43,911 nt of DNA from assembly GCF_902771435.1 (NCBI RefSeq), contig NZ_CACXXB010000023.1, positions 1 through 43,911 on the forward strand, read 5' to 3'. The stretch is from an uncultured Methanobrevibacter sp. Its GTDB lineage: Archaea; Methanobacteriota; Methanobacteria; Methanobacteriales; Methanobacteriaceae. The notes beneath the pieces are model-generated. The model did not search any database. It saw only the letters and a list, made by a program, of their open reading frames with translations, and had not been told where the DNA came from. This document shows positions 25,011-33,023 of the stretch, one piece after another. Position 1 is the stretch's first letter; every line of letters starts with the position of its first letter. Both the position numbers and the translations under genes were made by a program.

Positions 25011-25991
25011 ATGTGTACTGCAAGTAATTATATAACTGAAAACCATTATTTTGGCCGTAACTTTGACTATGAGATTTCCTATCATGAAAGGGTTACAATA
25101 ACACCAAGAAATTATGAGTTTAAATACAGAAAGATTGATGATATCAAAACCCATTATGCTATTATTGGAATAGCTGCAGGCATTGACGGATATCCGCTGT
25201 ATTATGATGCATGCAATGAAAAAGGATTGGCTATGGCCGGACTTAACTTTCAAGGAAATGCGGTCTACAGGGAATATGAGGAAGGAATGATCAATATCAC
25301 TCCATTTGAATTTATTCCATATATACTCGGAAGTGCATCTTCAGTATCTGAAGCCCGTAAATTGCTGGGTGAAATTAATCTGGTTAACATTAACTTTGCA
25401 GATGAACTGCCGTTATCTCCTCTTCACTGGATGCTGTCAGATAACAGCGGTGAAGCAATTGTTGTCGAACCTCTTGAAGACGGTTTAAGAATCTATGACA
25501 ATCCAGTAGGAGTTTTAACAAACAATCCTCCATTTGATAAACAGCTGTTCACTTTAAATAATTACAGAAATTTATCCAATAAAAATCCTGAAAACACATT
25601 TGCTAACGGCATTGATTTGGATGAATATTCAAGAGGAATGGGAGGTATTGGGCTTCCGGGAGATTTGTCATCATCTTCAAGATTTGCAAAGGTGGCTTTC
25701 ACACGCGCAAATTCATATTCCGGCAGTGATGAAGCAAGCAGTGTCAGTCAGTTTTTCCATATTTTGGGATCTGTTGAGCAGCAGAACGGCTGTACATTCA
25801 TTGATGATCCTAATCTATTCGAATACACCATCTACACTTCCTGTTATAGCACTGAAAAGGGAATCCTATATTACAGAACATACAACAATTCTCAAATCAC
25901 TGCAGTTAACTTAAATGGTGAGGATTTGGATTCTGAAATTTTAATCAATTATGATTTAATTAATGAAGAGCAGGTTAATTTCATTAATTAA
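25011..25991 (+). CDS. Choloylglycine hydrolase family protein (bile salt hydrolase type)
   Basis: A 326-residue N-terminal nucleophile hydrolase of the choloylglycine hydrolase/penicillin V acylase family. After Met removal, Cys2 is the nucleophile. Other positions match the known catalytic set: R16, D19, N79 (AGLNF), N171 (LTNNPP) and R224 (SSSRF). Bile salt hydrolases remove glycine or taurine from conjugated bile acids, and gut methanogens are known to have them. Penicillin V acylase or N-acyl-homoserine-lactone acylase activity cannot be excluded. No signal peptide, so it is intracellular. AAGGTGAT precedes the ATG. Confidence 0.92.
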   Translation: MCTASNYITENHYFGRNFDYEISYHERVTITPRNYEFKYRKIDDIKTHYAIIGIAAGIDGYPLYYDACNEKGLAMAGLNFQGNAVYREYEEGMINITPFEFIPYILGSASSVSEARKLLGEINLVNINFADELPLSPLHWMLSDNSGEAIVVEPLEDGLRIYDNPVGVLTNNPPFDKQLFTLNNYRNLSNKNPENTFANGIDLDEYSRGMGGIGLPGDLSSSSRFAKVAFTRANSYSGSDEASSVSQFFHILGSVEQQNGCTFIDDPNLFEYTIYTSCYSTEKGILYYRTYNNSQITAVNLNGEDLDSEILINYDLINEEQVNFIN

Positions 25992-26119
25992 ACACTTTTT
26001 TTTTACTTTTTTTTCCTCTACAAAACATAGAATATTTATAATATAAGAATTATAAATAAAGGTAATCTATACATTTTAACAAATTCTAGTGTTTAATTTG
26101 TTAAATCGGAGGCAGCAGT

Positions 26120-29100
26120 TTGAAAAAAATTAAACTTGTAATGATATTTTCAATATTCTGTTTAATCATTGCAATGGCTCCAACCTTTGCAGTTGACAAT
26201 GATACAGCTATTGGAGTTCACAATGATACTATAATCGGCAAAGACTATTATTTCGATGCAAACATTGAAAATGACACCGGAGACGGTTCAATCAATAATC
26301 CGTATAAGGAATTTGATACAAACAGGATTCCGGAAGGTTCAGTTGTTCATCTGGCTAATGGTGAATATACCCTTAAAGGCAGTAGTAGCTATGCCAATCT
26401 GTATATTCTAGGTGAAAATCCTACAAAAACTGTTATAAAATATTCCGATCTAGTCGGTTTAACTTCTAGAGGATCAATAACCTTAAAAGATGTGTCATTG
26501 GTAGATTTACGTGTAAATGTTAGTCCAAATGCTAATCTGACTGCTATAAATACAATATTTTTAAATTCCTCCGGTTCAAATAGTGTAATCTATTCATCTT
26601 CCGGTCCGTCTAATGTTGTTTTGGACAACTGTACATTTTCCCAAAATTCCGCACAGTATGGCGGAACCATTAAAATGAAATCCGGAAAGCTGAATATTAA
26701 AAATTCATTATTCATCAACAATCATGCTGATTATTATGGCGGTGCCATTGCCTGTGAGAATGTTGAGGTAACCATTTCAAATTCCAGATTCATCAGCAAT
26801 CAGGCAATAAATGATGCAGGCGGAGCAATATATCTAAAAGATTCAAAACTGAATGGAAATAAGCTTGAATTTATTAACTGTTCTGCAATTTTCGGCGGTG
26901 CAATAACTTCCCTGTCATCTGATTTAAATTTAAATAATATTATAGCTAAAAATAACCTGGCGAAATATTACGGCGGTGCCGTTTATAAAATGTATACCAG
27001 CTTCGAATTACTGAATTCAAAATTTGAAAGTAACTCCGCTTTGAATGGTGGAGCATTATATGTCGACATGGTAGAGGATTTCAATATAAATTCAAATTAT
27101 TTTGTAGATAACATAGCTTCTTCAACTGCTGGAGCAGTATTTTCCGTTTTAAGCGAATCATATTATGATATTGTTGATCAAAAGTTAAACAACACCTTTA
27201 AAAATAATAAAGCTCAATATTACAAGGATGTTTACCAAAACATCAATCCTAATTTAAATGTCGGTTCCAATGATTATGAGTTATTGCATTATAATCCGTC
27301 ATATGTTGGTAATTTGCCTCAAAAGTATGATTTAAGGGATTACGGTTTTGTAACTTCTGTGAAAAATCAGGGTAGCGGTGGAAATTGCTGGTCTTTTTCA
27401 GCTTTGGCCGCTTTGGAATCAGCTATTTTAAAAGCCACAGGCACATCATATGACCTGTCTGAAGAAAACATGAAAAATATAGCTTCCAAATACTCTTCAT
27501 ATGGATGGGCAATGGATACCAATGTTGGAGGTTATGACAAGATGGCCATGGGTTATCTTACCGCCTGGCTGGGACCGGTAAATGAAAGTGTAGACGAATA
27601 TAATCCGAATTCACTTTTATCTCCTTTATTGAATGCCAATAATCATATTCAAAACATCATATTTTTGACAAGAAACAGTTATACCGACAATAATGCTATT
27701 AAAAAGGCCATAATGGATTATGGTGCTGTTTCAACAAGTGTTTATTGGTCATCTAGCTATATTCACAATACTAAAAACTACTATTTCAATGGAAATTCAA
27801 GCGCAAATCATGCAGTGGTCATTGTCGGTTGGGATGACAATTATGCTGCATCAAATTTTAAAAACAAACCTGCAGGCAACGGTGCATGGATAATTAAAAA
27901 TAGCTGGGGACTTTCAGGAGATAAGGGTTATTTCTACGTTTCATATTATGACGTTAAATTGGCACAGCCTGGAAAATACGTCTCCTATGCATTCGTTTTA
28001 AATGATACCATAAAATATGACAAGAATTACCAGTATGATATTCCGGGAAGAACCGATTACTTTTTCAATCATACAAATGTGGTTTGGTATAAAAACAAAT
28101 TCACTGCAACCGGCAATGAATATCTGGCCGCAGTATCCACATACTTTGAAAAGGACACTAATTGGGACTTGTCTGTTTATGTAAACAATGCCTTAAAACT
28201 CACCCAATCTGGATTTGCAAATCCAAGTTACAAGACAATTGATTTGAATTCAGTGGTTCCTCTCAAAACTGGAGATATCTTTGAAATTGTATTTAAGATT
28301 AAAGTTAACGGGGACTGTGGAGTTCCGATTTCCGAAAGTGTTTCACTTAATAGTGAAATGTATAAGGAAGGTATTTCATTTGTTAGTTATGACGGTAAAA
28401 ATTGGGTTGATTTCTATGATTTAAAATGGACTTATCCTGACCATACCTATAACTCCCAAGTTGCTTGTATTAAAGCGTTTACAGTTTTAAATAAAATCAA
28501 CACAAATCTTGTTTTGGAAATTACAGATTCATTCAATCCTGTTGAGATTAATGCCAAAGTATTGACCCAATATGGAATCTTAGTCAAAACAGGTGTTGTC
28601 ACTTTTAATGTGGAAGGCAGAAACATTAAGGTAAATTTAAATGATGGTGTTGCCAGATTCACTTATGCATTTTCATACACTGGCAATAATGCCGTAAAAG
28701 CTACTTTTAGTGGGGAAGGTTATTCCACTTCAACATCAAACACTATAGTTGATCCTATTGGTGTCAGTATAAAGGCTAATGATTTCACCAGTTACTTTGG
28801 AAGTTGTTATTATATGGCTAACTTGGTTGATGAAAATAATAAGCCTGTTTCTAATAAGGAAATTAAATTTAATGTAGACAATAAAGATTATGTTGTTAAG
28901 ACTGATAAAAATGGATTAGCCAAAATCAAACTTAATCTGCCTGTTGGAAACTACAAAATAAGAATAGGTTTCAATGATTTGTCTCAAAATCAGAATATTG
29001 GTTTGGAAAAAAGCATTACGGTCAAATCTACTATAACCCTGCCGACAAACGAGGTATACACATTAAATTCATTATATTCTGTAAATTTAGTTGACAGTAA

Positions 29101-29794
29101 CGGTCAACCGTTGGCAAATAAACAGGCAAATGTAACTGTTAATGGCAATGAAAGTACGCTTCCTACGGATGAAAACGGCAACATGGTTTATACTATTGAT
29201 TTGAATCCGGGTTCCTATCAGATTACTGTTACAAATCCTCTCACAGGTGAGGTTAAAAATCAAACCATTGATGTTGTTGCAAGAATTGCTGAAAATAAAT
29301 CTTTCACAATGTATTTCGGTAAAGGATTAAGCTATAAGGTAAGGGTGTTTGACGATAACGGAAATGTTGCGGCCGGTGTGGTTGTCAAATTTAAGATCAA
29401 CGGCAAAAAATATTCAAGAACCACCAATTCTGACGGTTATGCCTCATTTAAAATTGACAATACCTTCGCTCCAAAAACATATACGATAACAGCCACTTAC
29501 AAAGGATATAAAGTTTCAAATAAGATCACTGTCAAACCTACTTTAATTCTTAAGGATAAAACAGTCAAGAGATCTAAAACATTCACATACACTGTCAAAT
29601 TGCTCAATAATAAGGGTAAAATCTTAAAAGGCAAATACGTCAAGGTAAAATTCAAAGGAAAAACATACAAGGCTAAAACCAGTTCAAAAGGAATAGCCGT
29701 CTTCAAAATAAAAGTCAATTCAAAAGTAGGTAAGTTCACAATAACAGCTACTTACGGAAGCGCTAAGATATCTAAAAAAATAACAGTAAAATAA
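26120..29794 (+). CDS. Secreted adhesin-like protein with papain-family protease domain
   Basis: A 1224-residue surface protein. A signal peptide (MKKIKLVMIFSIFCLIIAMAPTFA) is followed by a right-handed beta-helix region (about 40-390) rich in NSxF, GGAIY and GGA turns. A peptidase C1 domain spans about 405-650, with oxyanion Q417, nucleophile C423 (GGNCWSFS), H564 (NHAVVIVGW) and N594 (IKNSWG). A lectin-like region follows to about 800. At least four Ig-like (Big-type) repeats fill 800-1224, the last ones lysine-rich. There is no C-terminal membrane anchor or sortase signal, so attachment to pseudomurein may use the Ig-like domains. The start is TTG behind GGAGG at 26108-26112. Confidence 0.88.
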   Translation: MKKIKLVMIFSIFCLIIAMAPTFAVDNDTAIGVHNDTIIGKDYYFDANIENDTGDGSINNPYKEFDTNRIPEGSVVHLANGEYTLKGSSSYANLYILGENPTKTVIKYSDLVGLTSRGSITLKDVSLVDLRVNVSPNANLTAINTIFLNSSGSNSVIYSSSGPSNVVLDNCTFSQNSAQYGGTIKMKSGKLNIKNSLFINNHADYYGGAIACENVEVTISNSRFISNQAINDAGGAIYLKDSKLNGNKLEFINCSAIFGGAITSLSSDLNLNNIIAKNNLAKYYGGAVYKMYTSFELLNSKFESNSALNGGALYVDMVEDFNINSNYFVDNIASSTAGAVFSVLSESYYDIVDQKLNNTFKNNKAQYYKDVYQNINPNLNVGSNDYELLHYNPSYVGNLPQKYDLRDYGFVTSVKNQGSGGNCWSFSALAALESAILKATGTSYDLSEENMKNIASKYSSYGWAMDTNVGGYDKMAMGYLTAWLGPVNESVDEYNPNSLLSPLLNANNHIQNIIFLTRNSYTDNNAIKKAIMDYGAVSTSVYWSSSYIHNTKNYYFNGNSSANHAVVIVGWDDNYAASNFKNKPAGNGAWIIKNSWGLSGDKGYFYVSYYDVKLAQPGKYVSYAFVLNDTIKYDKNYQYDIPGRTDYFFNHTNVVWYKNKFTATGNEYLAAVSTYFEKDTNWDLSVYVNNALKLTQSGFANPSYKTIDLNSVVPLKTGDIFEIVFKIKVNGDCGVPISESVSLNSEMYKEGISFVSYDGKNWVDFYDLKWTYPDHTYNSQVACIKAFTVLNKINTNLVLEITDSFNPVEINAKVLTQYGILVKTGVVTFNVEGRNIKVNLNDGVARFTYAFSYTGNNAVKATFSGEGYSTSTSNTIVDPIGVSIKANDFTSYFGSCYYMANLVDENNKPVSNKEIKFNVDNKDYVVKTDKNGLAKIKLNLPVGNYKIRIGFNDLSQNQNIGLEKSITVKSTITLPTNEVYTLNSLYSVNLVDSNGQPLANKQANVTVNGNESTLPTDENGNMVYTIDLNPGSYQITVTNPLTGEVKNQTIDVVARIAENKSFTMYFGKGLSYKVRVFDDNGNVAAGVVVKFKINGKKYSRTTNSDGYASFKIDNTFAPKTYTITATYKGYKVSNKITVKPTLILKDKTVKRSKTFTYTVKLLNNKGKILKGKYVKVKFKGKTYKAKTSSKGIAVFKIKVNSKVGKFTITATYGSAKISKKITVK

Positions 29795-29813
29795 GGTTGA
29801 AATGAACCTTATT
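29790..29813. terminator. Bidirectional terminator hairpin shared by two stop codons
   Basis: AATAAGGTT (29790-29798) pairs perfectly with AACCTTATT (29805-29813), nine base pairs around a six-base loop. The stem contains the stop codons of both convergent genes, so one hairpin serves both strands. Confidence 0.6.
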
Positions 29814-30519
29814 TATTTGCCTTGATTAAGTTACGGGCTGCTTTAATGTCGGTATTGTAAATGTGGCCTGAGGTTGAGTGGTAGTGCACTCCGCCGAAAT
29901 TTATTTTTTCGCCAACTATTTCCTTGTTGACTTCCTCTTTCATTTTCAAACCGAGATATGCTATGAAAAACATGTTTGAGTAGAATGCTCCGAAGATGTC
30001 ATTGCTTCTAAAGATACAGTGGATTGTCAGTTCATTGTCACGGACAAGGCATTGCAGGAATTGAAGGCATGGTATGTCCTCTTCTTCAGCATCTTCAACC
30101 GGATTTATTGTTACTGCTACCGCACGGTTTGATCCTGTAGCATTCAAAATCCTTTTTTTCATTGTTTCAAATTGGTCAACATCAAAATGTGCAAAAATAC
30201 GGTTAGGATAGGTGTAAACAAATCCTTGAGTGTTATCAATAATTTCAGGATCTTCCACGGACTGCACATATTGGTATAGTGCATCGCTTTTGATTGGACA
30301 GTTTTCAAGGTCGAATTTTCCTGACTTAATGTCTGAAAGCATCATGTCTGTGGTATAATTCTGATATTTTGCTCTGAATTTCAAATCAAGAGGGTCATCT
30401 ATTATATAGAAGTTCCCTAAACTTTCAAGTAAATGATGATTTGAGTCCTTATAGGTTTCTTTTCCTTGTTTTAAGATTTTATCAACAAAATCTAGGTAAC
30501 ATTGAGTAATACTTAACAT
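29809..30519 (-). CDS. thyA: Archaeal-type thymidylate synthase-like protein
   Basis: A 236-residue protein (239 if the ATG at 30528 is used) of the archaeal thymidylate synthase family. The probable nucleophile is the Cys in DIPCLQFLQ, about 20 residues before the phosphate-binding motif FRSNDIFGAF, followed by SNMFFIAYLGLKM and the HIYNTD motif near the C terminus; all match ThyA-type order. It would make dTMP from dUMP, possibly with a methanopterin-type C1 donor. I prefer the second ATG because AAGGG abuts the first one and is correctly spaced for the second. TATA at 30561-30570 (minus strand) is the probable promoter. Confidence 0.82.
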   Translation of the reverse strand: MLSITQCYLDFVDKILKQGKETYKDSNHHLLESLGNFYIIDDPLDLKFRAKYQNYTTDMMLSDIKSGKFDLENCPIKSDALYQYVQSVEDPEIIDNTQGFVYTYPNRIFAHFDVDQFETMKKRILNATGSNRAVAVTINPVEDAEEEDIPCLQFLQCLVRDNELTIHCIFRSNDIFGAFYSNMFFIAYLGLKMKEEVNKEIVGEKINFGGVHYHSTSGHIYNTDIKAARNLIKANK

Positions 30520-30787
30520 ATAAAACATCCCTTTTAAATTAGTTATAGATATGTTGTAGATTATATATAATTTTTTAGAATTTTTTTGCGGTGCCTGTTT
30601 TTCAGTTAAAATTCAAATACTTTAGTGTTTCGATGTAGATGGCATGTCTTAATTCATCTGAGATTAATGATTGACTTGACTAAATTAATTTTAACTGTTA
30701 ATATTTTAAGTGTTTTTACATTAGCTATAATTTTAATTAATCATACTTTTAATTATTTGCATGCTTAATGTTGTAGCGTTGATGTAT
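30520..30787. other. Gene-free, A+T-rich spacer with a minus-strand promoter
   Basis: About 260 bases between the thymidylate synthase-like gene and the upstream acetyltransferase gene. It holds the TATATATAA-type promoter for the former at 30561-30570 and T-rich sequence near 30575-30600. I see no supported gene or strong repeat in the rest. Confidence 0.5.
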
Positions 30788-31360
30788 CTATTTTTCATTG
30801 ACCTTTCTTACAACTTTTGCAGGAATTCCGGCAACAATGGTGTTTGCCTCAACATCCTTTGTAACGACTGCACCTGCGGCAATAATGGCACCGTCTCCGA
30901 TTGTAACTCCCGGAAGCACGGTGACATTTGTACCTAACCATGCACCATTTCCAATTTTAATCGGTGAAGGAAGCAGGTTGGCCCTTTTTTGGGGATCTTC
31001 GTTATGGTTGAGTGTAAGAAGGCATGCGTTATGTCCTATCAAAACGTTGTCTCCAATAAAAATTCCGCCCTGGTCCTGCATTGTGCAGTTTGAATTTATG
31101 AATACATTTTCACCAACATTGATGTTTTTTCCACAGTCAGTGTGGAACGGAGGAACCAGTCTTAAAGTTTCATTAACCGGCTGTGATGTAAGCTCTGCAA
31201 ATATTTTTCTGATTTCATCTTCAGTATGATATTCACAGTTTAACTTGCTTTTGATTCTAATAGCTTCAAGAAGCAGTTTATCAAACATTTCCTGAACTTC
31301 AGAGGGACTTTCAACTTCCCTTCCACTATTTACATAATCTAAAAATTCTTTCAAATCCAT
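30788..31360 (-). CDS. Sugar O-acetyltransferase (maltose/galactoside type)
   Basis: A 190-residue acyltransferase with a left-handed beta-helix of hexapeptide repeats ([46 protein letters not shown]). The N-terminal helical part with ARY-type features and the conserved [12 protein letters not shown] loop place it with maltose/galactoside acetyltransferases (LbH-MAT). It transfers acetyl from acetyl-CoA to a sugar hydroxyl; the natural acceptor is unknown. It ends in [18 protein letters not shown], typical of the family. No strong ribosome binding site is visible; it may have its own leaderless promoter. Confidence 0.92.
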   Translation of the reverse strand: MDLKEFLDYVNSGREVESPSEVQEMFDKLLLEAIRIKSKLNCEYHTEDEIRKIFAELTSQPVNETLRLVPPFHTDCGKNINVGENVFINSNCTMQDQGGIFIGDNVLIGHNACLLTLNHNEDPQKRANLLPSPIKIGNGAWLGTNVTVLPGVTIGDGAIIAAGAVVTKDVEANTIVAGIPAKVVRKVNEK

Positions 31361-31446
31361 ATTCTGATATTTGTTTGAATTATCTTATAAAATTGATGTG
31401 GTCTGTAAAATTGGCATTGCTAAAAAAAGTAAATTGGGGATGGCGG

Positions 31447-32148
31447 CTAGTTGCAGGCAAATTCCACCATCATGTCAAACAGTTCTTTGGCCTTGTTGGT
31501 TGAATCCCATTCTGTAATGTCTTCAGGTATCTCATATACAAAGGTAGGATGACCTGACTGGGCTATTGGAATTGAAACCAGTTGGGCGGATGTTGATTTA
31601 TATGTTTCGTTGCCTGTTCTCGGATAATAATTGAAATCACTGGTTTTCTGGATTTTTTCAGAAATTTCAACAGAATCATTGTCCATTGCAGGTGTGGCAA
31701 CGTAAAATCCTTCACCATAACTTTCAATGTGGGAATGGCTGATTATAACACAGTCCGCATCTGAAGAGGCAACATCATCATTCACGTAATCCTGAACAAG
31801 ATGTTCTCCATTGTAGCGTCCGTTTTCATAATCTTCCGGGTCTTTGGTTACTCTGACATCATAATGGATAATTTTAACGTCAGGATGGTCCCTTACATAT
31901 TCTTTTGCAGCTTTGATTTCAGGATCAATTGACAGCGTTTCCCTCGGATGGATTCCGGTGATTAAAGCTATTGAGTTATTTGCGCTTGCATTGCCGTAAA
32001 CATTTTTTACAACAGTTCCGGTGTCAGTATCCCCAAGCATAGTAGTGTTAATTGGAATCTGCACAGTCATCATCGGCCAAATATAGATTAATCCTGCAAT
32101 AACTATTAAAATGACAACAATTATTGCGATTTTGTTATTCTTTTCCAA
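31447..32148 (-). CDS. Membrane-anchored M14-like (succinylglutamate desuccinylase-like) protein
   Basis: A 233-residue protein with one N-terminal membrane helix (about residues 8-24) and an extracytoplasmic domain. GIHPRE (H67 and E70) matches the first zinc ligands of M14-type peptidases and AstE/AspA-like deacylases, ISHSH (H138, H140) can give the third, and E206 in TFVYEIPED sits where the general base occurs. NGRYNGEHL resembles the substrate-binding NR/N segment. Surface peptide or amide hydrolysis is an inference. The start is TTG with AGGTGA (complement of 32153-32158) upstream. Confidence 0.65.
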   Translation of the reverse strand: MEKNNKIAIIVVILIVIAGLIYIWPMMTVQIPINTTMLGDTDTGTVVKNVYGNASANNSIALITGIHPRETLSIDPEIKAAKEYVRDHPDVKIIHYDVRVTKDPEDYENGRYNGEHLVQDYVNDDVASSDADCVIISHSHIESYGEGFYVATPAMDNDSVEISEKIQKTSDFNYYPRTGNETYKSTSAQLVSIPIAQSGHPTFVYEIPEDITEWDSTNKAKELFDMMVEFACN

Positions 32149-32255
32149 ATTTTCACCTTTATATGATATTTATATTTAATATATAATATTTTTTTGTCAA
32201 AATTTATTAAATATTAAAGATATATTTATAATTACAAAAATACAGGTGATAAAAA

Positions 32256-32996
32256 ATGGCAAAAAATGCAATAATTACTGGTGGATCCAGAGGATTAGGT
32301 AAAGCAATGACTTTGAAATTAGGCGAACTCGGATACAATGTAGCTATCAACTACAGAAGCGACTCATCTAAAAAATTAACCGAAGATTTAGTTGAAGAAC
32401 TTAAATCAGAATATGGTGTGGAAGCTATTGCTGTACAGGCAGACGTAAGTAAATTTGAAGACTGTGAAAAATTGGTAAACGCAGCTGTAGAAGCATTCGG
32501 TGAAGAAATCGATGCACTTGTTAACAACGCAGGAATCACCAACAACTGTAACTTCATTGACTTGCAGCCTGAAGACTATGAAAGAGTAATCAACACAAAC
32601 CTTGTAAGTATGATGCACATGTGCCACCTGGCCTTGCCTTACATGGTGGACCGCGATACTGCAATTGTATGCACTGCATCCGTCGGTGGTTTAACCGGTG
32701 TAATCAACCAGGCAGACTACTGTGCTGCAAAAACAGGTGTAATCGGATTATGCCGTGCACTTGCTTTAGAATTTGCTCCAAGAAAAGTAAGAGTTAACTC
32801 AATCGCTCCTGGAATGATCATGACTGACATGTTAAAAGGAGTAAATCAGGATGAATTGAATGCACTTGCCGGAACAATTCCACTCGGATACATCGGTGAG
32901 CCAAAAGAAATTGCAGGCGCTTTAGAATACATCTTAACTGCTGACTACCTGACAGGTCAGGTAATCTCACCTAACGGTGGATTTGTATTACAATAG
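32256..32996 (+). CDS. 3-oxoacyl-ACP reductase-like SDR (FabG type)
   Basis: A 246-residue classical short-chain dehydrogenase. TGGSRGLG at 8-15 binds the cofactor, NNAG is at 90-93, and the catalytic Ser142, Tyr155 and Lys159 (YCAAK) are present. The length and sequence are closest to FabG-type 3-oxoacyl-ACP reductases. Since methanogens make isoprenoid lipids, the true substrate is uncertain; it may be another beta-keto or alcohol compound. The ATG is preceded by AGGTGAT and by a TATA-like ATATATTTATAA at 32220-32231. A hairpin terminator follows. Confidence 0.9.
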   Translation: MAKNAIITGGSRGLGKAMTLKLGELGYNVAINYRSDSSKKLTEDLVEELKSEYGVEAIAVQADVSKFEDCEKLVNAAVEAFGEEIDALVNNAGITNNCNFIDLQPEDYERVINTNLVSMMHMCHLALPYMVDRDTAIVCTASVGGLTGVINQADYCAAKTGVIGLCRALALEFAPRKVRVNSIAPGMIMTDMLKGVNQDELNALAGTIPLGYIGEPKEIAGALEYILTADYLTGQVISPNGGFVLQ

Positions 32997-33023
32997 GGTT
33001 AATCTTTTAACCTTATTTTTTTT
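32997..33023 (+). terminator. Terminator after the FabG-like gene
   Basis: GGTTAA (32997-33002) pairs with TTAACC (33007-33012) around TCTT, followed by a T-run to 33023. It lies between two convergent genes. Confidence 0.7.

Noticed and set aside
28800..29794. Ig-like repeats as evidence for a phase-variable repeat locus
   Set aside because: The units are diverged in DNA sequence and there are no short tandem DNA repeats that could slip.
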